Positions 1 through 9,536 of a stretch of DNA of 49,029 bases are shown here, one piece after another. This DNA is from Streptomyces sp. NRRL S-118 (GTDB lineage: Bacteria > Actinomycetota > Actinomycetes > Streptomycetales > Streptomycetaceae). The notes under the pieces were generated by a model. The model saw only the letters and a list, made by a program, of their open reading frames with translations. It searched no databases and was not told where the DNA came from. The position numbers and the translations under genes are program-made. The first letter of the stretch is position 1. Every line of letters starts with the position of its first letter. The DNA lies in contig NZ_KL591028.1 in assembly GCF_000716335.1 (NCBI RefSeq), positions 105,038 to 154,066 of the forward strand, read 5' to 3'.

Positions 1-1
1 G

Positions 2-1137
<1,136 letters not shown>

Positions 1138-1339
1138 CAGCGACGGTCCTCGGCTGCCCCGGCCCCGGCCCAAGCCGAGGATGATTCGATCTGCCGCGGT
1201 CATGCCTGTCGGCATGTCGTGTACCAGGCCCGCGGCTGAAGGACACAAGTGGGTGCAGCGAGCCGCCGTCCCTGGCGCCTCGCTGCACCACTCCGAGTTG
1301 AATAGCGCCAGCGCGTGGATGCAGGTGACCCGGCAGGAG

Positions 1340-1706
1340 GCGGTCACTGGTCCTTGGGGTGGCCTTGGAACCGCTCGTGCGCGGCATCCCTCCCGTCCGG
1401 TCCCGCCGCGGCCCTCGGCGCCGACGGCCGGCAAAGCTGCATGCGGACAAGGGCTACGACTACGACCATCTGCGTCGATGGCTCCACCGGCGGGGCATCC
1501 GCCACCGCATCGCCCGCAAGGGTGTCGAGTCCTCGCAGCGGCTGGGCCGGCATCGCTGGGTGGTCGAGCGAACCGTGTCCTGGCTGGCCGGCTGCCGAAG
1601 GCTCCACCGTCGCTACGAACGCAAGGCCGAACACTTCCTTGCCTTCGTCGGCATAGCCGCGACCCTGATCGGCTATCGCCGAGTGGTGGGCCCACTCAGG
1701 GCCTGA
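1340..1706 (+). pseudogene. IS5-type transposase, C-terminal fragment
   Basis: Only the second half of a DDE transposase is present: LHADKGYDYDHLRRWL with the second catalytic Asp, then RHRIARKG, GRHRWVVERTVSWL with the catalytic Glu, and RLHRRYERK. The frame becomes recognisable at about 1357 (LEPLVRGIPPVR). The N-terminal half, including the first catalytic Asp, is missing, so it cannot be active. Its 3' end overlaps the stop of the gene on the opposite strand by 11 bases. A matching N-terminal half of the same general IS5 type lies at 2049-2450 on the minus strand, so an inversion or two independent partial copies are possible. Confidence 0.8.
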
Positions 1707-2052
1707 GCCGGTTCTGCTGCACGTCGAAGCAGACCAGTCCCATGGAATCCGCCACGGTTGCTGCGTAGACCGATGCCTCCTCGGCCATGCTCCAGCGCAT
1801 GGGGAAGTAGATCAGCGGGCCGCTGGCTTCGCTGATCAACGGGCCGGTCGACCAGGGCGAGTTGCCCTCGTCGTCCTCGGTAATGTCGCACCACCGTTCA
1901 AGCAGCGCAGCCACATAGGCCGCTATGCGTTCGGATGGAGGCTCTTCCACCTCACCGTCGATGTAGCGTTCGTACAGCTCGTTGAAGACTCGGCCGGCAG
2001 TCTTGTCGTCCGTCGGCCTCTCGCCTTCCCAGACAGCCAGGTCGTAGCTCAT
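1696..2052 (-). CDS. Small conserved Streptomyces protein (MSYDLAVWEG family)
   Basis: A 118-residue soluble acidic protein beginning MSYDLAVWEGERPTDD and containing SPWSTGPLISEASGPLIYF near residues 64-82. I recognise this as a family that recurs in multiple copies in Streptomyces, often among accessory genes. I know no proven function; an immunity-like role is only a guess from that context. No signal peptide or membrane segment is visible. The gene looks intact although it sits between two transposase pieces, both of which slightly overlap its ends (11 bases at the 3' end, 4 bases at the 5' end). Confidence 0.65.
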   Translation of the reverse strand: MSYDLAVWEGERPTDDKTAGRVFNELYERYIDGEVEEPPSERIAAYVAALLERWCDITEDDEGNSPWSTGPLISEASGPLIYFPMRWSMAEEASVYAATVADSMGLVCFDVQQNRLRP

Positions 2053-2450
2053 GCCAGGAGACTCTCACGCCGCTCTGACAGCCATGAGAAACGACGTCTA
2101 TGCAGCCGAAGCCGGCGGTGTCCGCCGGTCAGGGACACCCGCAGCGGGGTACCGTGCGCGTCGGTCAGCACATGATGCTTGGAGCCCGACCGTGTTGTCG
2201 ACAGCCGTGCACGGTCAACCGGACTCGGGTCGACTTTTGGGCTGCTTCGCCCCCGCTTGGCCGGCACATGTGAGGTATCAACGGTGACGCGGGAGAAGTC
2301 CAGGCGGTCCGCCGCCCGCAACCGGTCCACAGCACACGCCGGAGTTCCTCCCACACCCGGGCTTCCTGCCATTCGGCCAGCCGCCGCCAGCAGATTGGCT
2401 GGCGTGGACAGCTTCCCGCTCTCGCGTGCGCTCGCCCGTGGCTGACGCGC
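2049..2450 (-). pseudogene. IS5-type transposase, N-terminal/central fragment, frameshifted
   Basis: On the minus strand one frame gives RRLAEWQEARVWEELRRVL, and a second frame continues DRLRAADRLDFSRVTVDTSH, VPAKRG, SPVDRAR, GSKHHVLTDAHGTPL and SLTGGHR. This is the N-terminal and first-catalytic-Asp region of an IS5-type DDE transposase. The switch of frame shows at least one indel near 2345. The homology stops after SLTGGHR, so the C-terminal half is missing. It cannot code for an active enzyme. Its right edge also seems to cut the small gene at 2457-2744. Confidence 0.75.
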
Positions 2451-2456
2451 CCTTCG

Positions 2457-2744
2457 CTACCCGTCTGCGGCCGGACCTCGGCCGGCGATCGTGCCGGGGC
2501 GCCACTGCGTCCCGGGGCCGCCGGGGCCACTGAAGTGCGGCGTGTTCGACGGCTCGGCGCCGCGTTCGGTGAGGGTGATGTCGCCCTCGGTGTCGATCCG
2601 CGCCAGGCCGTCGACGATCAGCGCGGCCGTCGCTGCCCTGTCGACACCCGTCGTCCGGCCTGTCTCGGCGACGGCATGGTAGGGGTCGATCTCGAAATCG
2701 GCGAGCAACGCGCTGAGTCTGCGGTCGGCGCGGCGACTCACCAC
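2457..2744 (-). pseudogene. Truncated TIGR04222-like fragment
   Basis: A 95-codon frame whose first 65 residues have the pattern of the helical repeat in TIGR04222-type Streptomyces membrane proteins: DPYHAVAETGR, VDRAATAALIVDGLARIDTE and ITLTERG. After that the sequence degenerates into Gly/Pro/Arg-rich residues with no structure, exactly where transposase debris begins. It is divergent from the better preserved TIGR04222-like gene at 2990. I see no good ribosome site. This is probably the remnant of a longer membrane-protein gene cut by the IS event; an unrelated small ORF is the alternative. Confidence 0.4.
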
Positions 2745-2989
2745 AAGGCCATGCCGAGCACGGCATACATGGCACCGGCCCGGTCAATCCCCAACGCCGC
2801 AAGGCAAGTTGGTTCACCATCCGATGGTGGCCGGGACCGGCGGCCACGGCCGGATGCCGGGCCTTCGCGGTCTTCCGGCACGTGGCCCGGCAGCAGGCGC
2901 CTCCGTCTCAACCTGATTGGCGCGCTGTGCGTGGGGGTATTCCCCGCGTGTCCTGAGAGGCTCCGCCGCTGGATGCCGAGGGGAAGGTC

Positions 2990-3805
2990 ATGGTGTGGTT
3001 CGGGGTGCTCGCCGTGCTGTGCCTTCTGGTCGGCGCGGCCGCCGTGCGTTTCCGCCGGGCCTATCGGCGCCTCGTCGACGCACCGGTCACCCCGCGCCCG
3101 CAGCACGAGGAACTGAGCCTGTACGAGTTGGCGTTCCTCCACGGACAGGGTCGGCGCGTCGTGCTCACGGCCCTGTCCGCCATGATGCTCGGCGGGCGGC
3201 TGACCGCGTACGGCAAGGAGGTCACCATCACCGGCCCCGTCCCACGTGACGAGGTGGAGGCCGATGTCATCGAGATCATCGGCCTGGGACCGCGCTGGGG
3301 CGTGTGGGACCGCATGCACCGGCTCAGCGAGAGCGCCAGCGTCGACGCCATCGGCGACCGGATGGCCGGACAGGGGCTGGTGGGCAGCCCCACCCGTTGC
3401 CGCGTCGCCGACGCGGCCTTCGTCACTCTGCACTTCTGGCTGTGGTGCACCGTCGCCTTCACTCTGGTCGCCGCCGTGTTCGCCGCTTTGGGCGACCGTG
3501 CGGCCCTGATCGCCCTCGCCACCGCCGTGCCCGTGCTGGCCGGTGGTTTCCTCGCCCAGCGGCACTCCGAGAAGTGGGATCCCGGCGTGACCGAGGCGGG
3601 ACGCCGGCTGATGGTTCCGGGCCAGAACGATGACGGTGACCGCTCGGTGCCGCGTACGAACGACGACCTGTCCCTGTACGACGTCGGATGCCTGGGAAGA
3701 GTCGTGTACGACGGGGTGTTGACCGGGTCTCTGAGCAACCTCCACGACGCCCTGATCGCTCCCCCGGAAACGTGGGACGACCCGCCGGGCCTCGGCGGTC
3801 TGTAG
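2990..3805 (+). CDS. TIGR04222-like membrane protein
   Basis: A 271-residue protein. A first membrane helix spans about residues 1-22 (MVWFGVLAVLCLLVGAAAV). A cytosolic stretch has the ELSLYELAFL..G..RVVLTAL signature near residue 41. A pair of helices follows around residues 148-185 (FWLWCTVAFTLVAAVFAAL and LIALATAVPVLAGGFLA). The motif ELSLYE is echoed near the C-terminus as DLSLYDVGCLGRVVYDGVL, suggesting an internal duplication. The start ATG is preceded by GAGGGGAAGG at good spacing. The function of this family is unknown; it is common in Streptomyces. It is divergent from the truncated relative at 2457-2744. Confidence 0.65.
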   Translation: MVWFGVLAVLCLLVGAAAVRFRRAYRRLVDAPVTPRPQHEELSLYELAFLHGQGRRVVLTALSAMMLGGRLTAYGKEVTITGPVPRDEVEADVIEIIGLGPRWGVWDRMHRLSESASVDAIGDRMAGQGLVGSPTRCRVADAAFVTLHFWLWCTVAFTLVAAVFAALGDRAALIALATAVPVLAGGFLAQRHSEKWDPGVTEAGRRLMVPGQNDDGDRSVPRTNDDLSLYDVGCLGRVVYDGVLTGSLSNLHDALIAPPETWDDPPGLGGL

Positions 3806-3890
3806 AGGGCGCTCCGCCCGGCTGTCGCCGTGCGGGCAGGTGTCAGTCACCACCACCGCTGCCGCAACCGTCGCCGCGACCGTCACACCC

Positions 3891-4139
3891 TCAGCCACCC
3901 TCGTCGGTCACCCACCCGCTCTCCGCGTGTCGGGGTGCCGTGGGTGGCGACGCGTACCGGTTCGAACGGCCGGTCAGGTACCAGAAGAGGCAGGTCACGA
4001 GCGCGGACACTCCGATAAGTCCGATCGCGGCAGCGACTCCCTCTTCGCGCACCCAGCAGGGTCTGTTGATCGTCCTCGCCCTGACCGGGGCCCCGAGGGC
4101 GTTCGTGTCTGCTTGAGCAACGCGCCGGATGTGAACCAT
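3891..4139 (-). CDS. Small single-pass membrane protein, hypothetical
   Basis: An 82-residue frame starting MVHIRRVAQADTNALGAP with one clear membrane helix at about residues 34-53 (GVAAAIGLIGVSALVTCLFW) followed by a short polar tail. I do not recognise a family. The start was chosen as the first ATG after the longer open frame; the ribosome site is poor. The helix argues that it may be real, but an artefact of high-G+C DNA remains possible. Confidence 0.35.
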   Translation of the reverse strand: MVHIRRVAQADTNALGAPVRARTINRPCWVREEGVAAAIGLIGVSALVTCLFWYLTGRSNRYASPPTAPRHAESGWVTDEGG

Positions 4140-4220
4140 GCCCAACCGCACCGTCAACGGTGTGTGCAGGCTTGCGAAAGCGCCCTGAAGGTCCGTTGAC
4201 GACGCCGGGCCATGTGAAGG

Positions 4221-5225
4221 ATGCTGCCCGGGCAGGTCCTGCCCGGGGCGGGGCGTCTGTCCGTCACGGAAGCACGGTCGGCCGTGCGGGGGCACGGGAC
4301 CGGAGTGGGTCCCTTCGGGGAGGGATCGGCGCCCGCGCTCCTCTACCGGGTCGTGCACGACGAGCCCCGGCTGGACGGGGTGCCCGCGGGACTGCTGCGG
4401 GAGGTGGTGGAGGAGTGCCTGGCCAAACGCCCGGAGGACCGGCCCACCGCCGGGGAGCTGCTGGACTGGCTGAACGAGGGTGAGTACCTCACTGCCCCGA
4501 CGGAAAAGGTGACGGCCGTACGGGAAACGACCGCGGTGACCGCCGTACGGGACACGACGCCGGGGACGTCGACGCGAGTGGTGCCCGAGCCAGGGAACCC
4601 GACCGCCGCGCCGGTGCGAGTGGAGTACTCCGCGTACTTCCGCAAGCGCGGCTGTGGCTGCGCCACCGTCGGGGCGCTGACCGGCGTCGCCTTCTGGTTC
4701 GTGCCGCGGCTGGCGGGCGGCTGGAGCTACGCGCTCCTGGTGCCGTTGCTGCTCTTCGGGCTGATGTCCCTGTGGTGGGGTCTCAACATGCTGTGGCGCC
4801 CTACCCAGGGGACGGTCGAGGTGGGGGCGGACGGTCTGACGTTCCGGAACGCGGGTTTGGGGGGCGCCGACGTCTGGCGCGGCCGCTGGGACACCGTCGC
4901 CTGCGTCACCCTGACGCCCGTCGCCTTCCGGGGAGCGGCGAAATACTGTGCCGTTCGTGTTGTGGCCACCCCGCCACCGGGCGCGGAATGGCAGGTGCCC
5001 CCGGTCTTCACGGTCCGGCTGCCGGATGCCGAGCTGAACACCCTGCGGGCGGCGCACAGCGCACTGACCGGCGCCGGAAGGGCCGTCACCGCGACCTTGA
5101 CCATGACCTATTCGGAGTTCGAAACCGCCCGTCATGAGATCGGCCGGCTCCACGAGGCCCTGCTCGCCCATGCCCCCGCCCGTTACCGTCCCGACGCCGA
5201 ACTGGTGACGGCGCTGCGCCGCTGA
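4221..5225 (+). pseudogene. Ser/Thr kinase gene lacking its catalytic lobe; membrane C-terminal part remains
   Basis: From about residue 31 the protein reads as the very end of a Hanks-type kinase: GPFGEGSAPALLYRVVHDEP, then LREVVEECLAKRPEDRPTAGELLDWL, which is the helix-I Arg region. The P-loop, the catalytic Lys, HRD and DFG are all absent, and the DNA upstream does not encode them. The remainder is a Thr-rich linker with the repeat KVTAVRETTAVTAVRDTT, two membrane helices (about residues 152-192) and a cytosolic domain of about 130 residues starting GTVEVGADGLTFRNAG, of PH-like pattern. The downstream part is cleanly open, so a truncated membrane protein may still be made, but it cannot phosphorylate. 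The start is uncertain. Confidence 0.65.
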
Positions 5226-5701
5226 GCTCCCGCAAGGTGGCCTGCAGCAGGCCGGCGTACGCGGCCACGGCACTAGTCGCATCCCCGCGTTGCGGAAACC
5301 GGGTGAAGCAGCACGAGATCGACGCAAGGACACGCCGGGACGACGACGGAGGAGTCGGTCGTTGCATCAACGAGCACCGGGACCGCTTCGGCGGGCACTC
5401 GCACGTCCAGACCGTGACGACGGCTTTTCCCCGTGCGTGCTGCCCCTCCAGATGCCGGGGCCTCGGCCGCCTCGGCCAGCGCGTGCGTCCTGTCGATCAC
5501 CAGAGTCAGATGGAGCGCGACCCCTCGGGGCAGGCCCCCTTCGTTGCGGGGCCGCCGAGCCCTCCCGCCGGCTCCCACGCATCACCTTGTCCGCCGTACG
5601 CGCCTGATGGCTGAAGCGCAGAAACCTGCTCTCAGGGAAGGTACAGCGACGCCTTCCGCAGGACGTGCTTGGTGAACCCCCCGGCCCCACACCATGAGGC
5701 C
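5226..5701. other. Intergenic stretch with no convincing gene
   Basis: Several overlapping frames are open on both strands, but none shows a family, a membrane segment or a plausible ribosome site. The stretch separates the truncated kinase from the decayed tpg. It does not contain a recognisable tap gene, the usual partner upstream of tpg. Confidence 0.4.
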
Positions 5702-6266
5702 ATGACGATCGACGACCCGCAGCAGCCGGCTCCGCGGCGCGGCAAGATCCGGCGGAAGGTGTTCACCAGGCCGCGCCGAAATCTGACAAAGGCCCAGGTG
5801 AAACTCCTCCTCACGCGGGCGAAGGGGCCCACGAAGGCCCTCGCCGAGCGCCTGAGGGTCTCGACCCGAACCGTGCAGCGCTACCGTGCCGGGTAGCTGA
5901 CGACACCCCAGAGCGGTTCCGGCCGCGCTGGGGGAGGAGACCGAATGAGTGGCAACCGCAGGTCAGAGCACGTGCGCGGGAACAGGCGGCAACGTCTGCC
6001 GGCATGATGGTGCGCGTCGTGGCCCACTTCGGGTTCACCGCCAACGGGTCATCCGATGACGGTCGCGAGCGCACGATCTCACCGCCGATTCGCCCACCTA
6101 CGACGCAGAGATCCTCCGTCTGCGGGAGGCTGGTGCGACGGAGTCGGAGCTGCATCCGGTCGTCGCGGCGGCCGTGACCAAGCCCGATTTCACGGAATGG
6201 GGAACGCGGGCCAAGGGTCTGCACGCCGACCTAACGGACGTCCTGTCTATAGAGTTCGAATTCTAA
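5702..6266 (+). pseudogene. tpg: Telomere terminal protein (Tpg) gene, decayed
   Basis: Tpg is the protein that caps and primes the ends of linear Streptomyces replicons. The first frame (ATG 5702) gives RRKVFTRPRRNLTKAQVKLL, then a helix-turn-helix AERLRVSTRTVQRYRAG, and ends at TAG 5894-5896. A second frame from about 5930 continues EWQPQVRARAREQAATSAG, MMVRVVAHFGFTANGSSDDG and RERTIS. A third frame from about 6085 gives YDAEILRLREAGATESELHP, then WGTRAKGLHADLTDVLSIEFEF and stops at TAA 6264. Order, spacing and the acidic-aromatic tail match full-length Tpg of about 185 residues. A stop/indel near 5894-5930 and an indel near 6083 inactivate it. The family call rests on remembered Tpg features. 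Confidence 0.75.
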
Positions 6267-6382
6267 GACACCGCAATTCCTGGCCTGCTATGCACCGTAT
6301 TCGTGAGCCGAAGCGCGGTGGTTGTTGCCAAGGCAGGCGTGTTGTCACGAGGGGCGTTGAAGGGGGGGCGCGCGTAGGCGCT

Positions 6383-6826
6383 TCACCGCGGGGGATGCCG
6401 CCGACGCACAGCCACGAGGGTTCCTGTGACGAAGGCCAGCAACAGTAGCGCAAGACCGGTGAAAATGACGGGATTCACCCAGCCCGGGGCCAGCTCGGTT
6501 CCCACACCGTTTGACGTGACGCACTGAGCGCTGACCGGCAACGTCCATCGCGTCACCACATGATCGCCCGATACGCCCATCGACGCGCACATCTGATCCG
6601 GGTCCATGATGTAAGACCCCGACATCACACCCCACGAGTACGCGCCGTACGCCGCCGCGCCAGCCAGGACCGCTACCAGAGCGCAGGTGGCGACGCTGGG
6701 CAGGTCTCCGACAAGGACCGGCTGCTGCTTACAGACCCGTCGGACGAGCGCGACGGCAGCGCCCAGGCCAATGCAGGGCGCCAGGAACGGCCCGAAGGTC
6801 AGGGCGATAAAAAGAAGATCATCCAT
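6383..6826 (-). CDS. Small integral membrane protein, hypothetical
   Basis: A 147-residue protein starting MDDLLFIALTFGPFLAPCIG. Membrane helices lie at about residues 3-25, 39-60 and 117-139 (VIFTGLALLLLAFVTGTLVA), and an outer loop carries two Cys (CASMG and AQCVTS), perhaps a disulfide. It ends in a basic tail RRRHPPR. No known family. The start was chosen at the Met directly before the first helix; the longer open frame upstream has no protein-like character. It lies in the less G+C-rich island between tpg and the IS630-type element. Confidence 0.55.
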   Translation of the reverse strand: MDDLLFIALTFGPFLAPCIGLGAAVALVRRVCKQQPVLVGDLPSVATCALVAVLAGAAAYGAYSWGVMSGSYIMDPDQMCASMGVSGDHVVTRWTLPVSAQCVTSNGVGTELAPGWVNPVIFTGLALLLLAFVTGTLVAVRRRHPPR

Positions 6827-6882
6827 GTCTGCCCAGACATCGCCCGGGCGGGACCGGTTCCACCGATCCGTCTGAACCGAGC

Positions 6883-7179
6883 TGGCTGAGCGTTCTGCGT
6901 GGCGACCGTCTCCAACTGAACTGCTCAAGCCACACACGAGGCTGGTTGCCTGGGCTGGCGACCAGCAGAGCGTAGTTGCCGGTGACAACCACCATGCTTC
7001 ATACGCCTCGGAGACAGGAGCGCGCCGACTTTGACATCCGCTGTGCTTCACGTGATCAAAGCTGCAGTCAGTGGACGCTGCTGGTGACACCTGTCGTACT
7101 TCGGCGCAATTCGCGGGCCGTCGCAGAAGCGCTCTGGCGGCGGCCCGCCCCTTTTGGACGCCCCATGCGATTGGAGTAC
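6883..7179. other. Intergenic stretch, nothing recognised
   Basis: About 300 bases of comparatively A+T-rich DNA between the membrane-protein gene and the left end of the IS630-type element. No frame has a family signature. It would also be the region downstream of the 9544-9834 gene before the IS630 insertion. Confidence 0.4.
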
Positions 7180-7181
7180 TA

Positions 7182-7208
7182 GTGCTGCATCAGCCAACGT
7201 TTGCCCTG
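7182..7208 (+). repeat. Left terminal inverted repeat of IS630-type element
   Basis: Begins GTGCTGCATCAGCC directly after TA 7180-7181 and pairs with the reverse complement of 9518-9544. The differences are confined to a few central positions. Confidence 0.7.
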
Positions 7209-7224
7209 CATGTACGGTCGGGAC

Positions 7225-7401
7225 ATGGATGCCAGCGGCCAGCCGACGCTTGATGAGATGGTGTTCGTCGTGGTGGCCCAGTCGAGAATTCGGAGGTTGG
7301 CAGCGTGGTCCGAACTCGATTTCGTCGAGCAGCATGTCCCAAAGTACGGCTGGCCGCCGGAGACGATCGAGGAGTACCGGGCTCAGCAGCTTCAGGAGTA
7401 G
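7225..7401 (+). CDS. Small hypothetical protein
   Basis: A 58-residue frame MDASGQPTLDEMVFVVVAQS followed by an amphipathic Glu/Arg-rich helical region that ends EEYRAQQLQE. No family is recognised. It lies just inside the left repeat of the IS630-type element. A strong symmetrical hairpin (7431-7467) follows its stop and separates it from the convergent lipoprotein gene, which supports it as a transcribed unit. The start could also be the ATG at 7210; neither has a strong ribosome site. Confidence 0.45.
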   Translation: MDASGQPTLDEMVFVVVAQSRIRRLAAWSELDFVEQHVPKYGWPPETIEEYRAQQLQE

Positions 7402-7430
7402 GCGTCAGAGGCTTGACCAGCCGAGGAAGG

Positions 7431-7467
7431 ACAGAACCCCGTGGACGCGATGCCCACGGGGTTCTGT
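7431..7467. terminator. Bidirectional hairpin terminator
   Basis: Perfect 14-bp stem (ACAGAACCCCGTGG and its complement) with a 9-base loop, placed between two convergent genes. Confidence 0.75.
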
Positions 7468-7497
7468 GCTGCTTCGCCGGCTGGCGGGACGTCGACG

Positions 7498-7947
7498 CTA
7501 CTTCCCGCACTTGGTCTTGAAGCCGTCCAACAGAGCCTTGCCGGCATCGGAGCTGTCACGTACGTACACGCTACCGCTGATGCTGATCGAGGTATCACTG
7601 GTCGAGATGGGCTCGCTGCCGGTCCGCTTGTTGCGGGTGTCCTCTCCGGCGACCGTCCAGATGATCTGGGACTGATCCTTGTTGAACTCGCCGGTGCTGG
7701 TCACGTCCGGCTTCTCGTAGACACCATCGCAGTCATACTCATGATGCGAGACGCTGTTGCCCTTGACAACCAACTGGCCGAGTTGGGAGGTGCCGTTGAC
7801 GTCCTTGACGTAGTAGGTACCGTCGAGCTTGCTGCCGCTGTCGCTGCTTCCGCTGCAGGCGGTGAGTATGAGTGAGCCCGTGGCCAGGGCCCCGATGGAC
7901 ACAGCGATCTTGGCCCGCGTCCTACGAGTGGTCCTGGTGATGCTCAT
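7498..7947 (-). CDS. Secreted lipoprotein, hypothetical
   Basis: A 149-residue exported lipoprotein. A basic N-terminus (MSITRTTRRTRAKIAV) is followed by a hydrophobic stretch and the lipobox LTAC at about residues 25-28, so the mature protein starts at Cys and is anchored to the outer face of the membrane. The mature part is Ser/Gly/Asp-rich, with GTYYVKDVNGTSQLGQLVVK and two further Cys (YDCDG and KTKCGK) that could pair. It resembles the generic pattern of small Streptomyces lipoproteins of unknown role. The start at 7947 has GGGGGA upstream at good spacing. The gene lies inside the IS630-type repeats and is less G+C-rich than its neighbours. Confidence 0.75.
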   Translation of the reverse strand: MSITRTTRRTRAKIAVSIGALATGSLILTACSGSSDSGSKLDGTYYVKDVNGTSQLGQLVVKGNSVSHHEYDCDGVYEKPDVTSTGEFNKDQSQIIWTVAGEDTRNKRTGSEPISTSDTSISISGSVYVRDSSDAGKALLDGFKTKCGK

Positions 7948-8044
7948 GGCGTTCCCCCGTCGTTCGTTCTGGATAGTCGGTTGAGATATAGGCGAGTCAA
8001 AGACATCATATGGATAGGTGACTTTGACTGACCGGGACCGCCTG

Positions 8045-8404
8045 TCAGGCACCTTCTCGGAGGTTGTCGAGCCGATGCTCAGTCAGCGCCAGCGCGACCT
8101 CGGCCTGATTGAGCGCGTGTTCGCCGTCCTGGATGCGCCAGTGCAGACGCTGCACGGGCGGAACGTCTGCCTCTTTGACTGCCAGGTCACCGAGTTCACG
8201 CAGCTCCGCGTACTCTCCCTGCAGCTGTTCCTCGTGGTGTGCTGACCGGCCCCTGAGGCGGCCGGCCCGCTCTTCCCACCAGCACACCCGCCACTCGGGG
8301 TCGAGCGTTTGCGTGCATGGCTCGCGGAGCTGAGGAAACGCCAGACGACGTGACGAGGCCAGAGCTGCCATCCCGGCGCCGATCGCTGCCAGGCTGATGC
8401 GCAT
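8045..8404 (-). CDS. Small protein with coiled-coil-like C-terminus, hypothetical
   Basis: A 119-residue frame. It starts MRISLAAIGAGMAALASSRR, continues with a Trp-rich patch (EWRVCWWEERAG), and ends in a long charged helix with heptad-like spacing (EEQLQGEYAELRELGDLAVK, HRLDNLREGA). No family is recognised. Its start codon overlaps the start codon of the divergent transposase (8402-8404 against 8403-8405). The protein-like composition of the C-terminal half argues for a real gene; the position in the island and weak start signals argue for caution. Prediction as a shadow of the transposase promoter region cannot be excluded. Confidence 0.45.
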   Translation of the reverse strand: MRISLAAIGAGMAALASSRRLAFPQLREPCTQTLDPEWRVCWWEERAGRLRGRSAHHEEQLQGEYAELRELGDLAVKEADVPPVQRLHWRIQDGEHALNQAEVALALTEHRLDNLREGA

Positions 8405-9536
8405 GGCCGAACGGGTGCGGGTGCGGGAGATCGATGACGACGAGGGGCGACGGCTGCTGCGGATCATCCGCAGAGGCACTGGCTCGGTCGTAACGTGGCG
8501 GCGCGCGCAGATGGTACTGCTGTCCGTGCAGGGCATGGCCGTGGCGAAGATTGCCGAGGTGACGTTCACGAGCCCGGACCGGGTTCGTGACGTGATCCAT
8601 GACTTCAACGCCGACGGTTTCGAGGCGCTTTACCCGAAGTACAAGGGTGGACGCCCCAAGACCTTTACCCTGCCTGAGCGACGCGAGATCAAGAAAATCG
8701 CCAAGTCAAAGCCAGCTGAGCATGGCCTGCCGTTTTCAACCTGGAGCCTGGCCAAGTTGGCCGACTTCCTGGTCGCCGAGGGGGTGGTCGACGACATCAG
8801 CCACGAGGGCCTGCGGGTCCTGCTCCGCGAGGAGGGCGTCTCCTTTCAACGCGTGAAGACCTGGAAGACCTCCCGCGACCCCGACTACGAGGCCTAGAAG
8901 GCCCGGGTCGAGCACCTCTACGCGATCGCCGACGGCGAGGTCATACCGGAGCCCGGCGAGCCTGAAGTCGTCTTCTGTATGGACGAGTTCGGGCCGCTCA
9001 ACCTCCAACCACACCCCGGTCGGCAGTGGGCCGAACGCGGCGGCAAGCACAAGGACCCCGAGCGTGAACCCAGGCCGAGGCGGCGGGCGACTTACACCCG
9101 ACCGCACGGGGTGAGGCACCTGCTCGCCGCCTACGACCTGGGCAGGGACAAGCTCTACGGTCACATCAAGGAGACCAAGACCCGCTCGAAGTTCTTAGAG
9201 TTCTGCCGCTACCTGCGCAGCCTCTACCCGGCTGGCGTGCGCATCGCCGTCGTCTGCGACAACTTCTCCCCGCATCTGACCACCAAGCGCTGCCAGCGGG
9301 TCGCAGACTGGGCCGAGGCCAACAACGTCGAGATCGCCTACACCCCGACCAACTCTTCCTGGCTCAACCGCATCGAGACCCAGTTCACGGCCCTTCGCTA
9401 CTTCGCCCTCAACGGCACGGACCACGCGAGCCACAAGGAGCAGGGCAGCATGATCCGCCGCTACATCATCTGGAGGAACAAGAACGCTGCCGACGAACGG
9501 CTACGCGATCTCGTCAACAGGGCGAACGTTGCCTGA
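8403..9536 (+). pseudogene. IS630-type transposase with in-frame TAG
   Basis: The 378-codon frame is intact except for TAG at 8895-8897, after DPDYEA and before KARVEHLYAIADGEV. N-terminal helix-turn-helix region: VAKIAEVTFTSPDRVRDVI. The DDE residues are all present: FCMDEFGPL (first Asp), VVCDNFSPHL (second Asp) and TPTNSSWLNRIETQF (Glu). IS630 enzymes move the element by cut-and-paste into TA. The stop removes the catalytic domain, so the copy is inactive unless amber is read through. The codon was probably AAG or CAG. The first ATG of the frame is 8397; 8403 is equally possible. Confidence 0.85.

Noticed and set aside
3891..5333. A 480-codon minus-strand frame across the truncated kinase
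   Set aside because: It is a codon-bias shadow of the plus-strand frame with Arg/Gly/Pro-rich low-complexity sequence; only its last 82 codons look protein-like and are listed separately.
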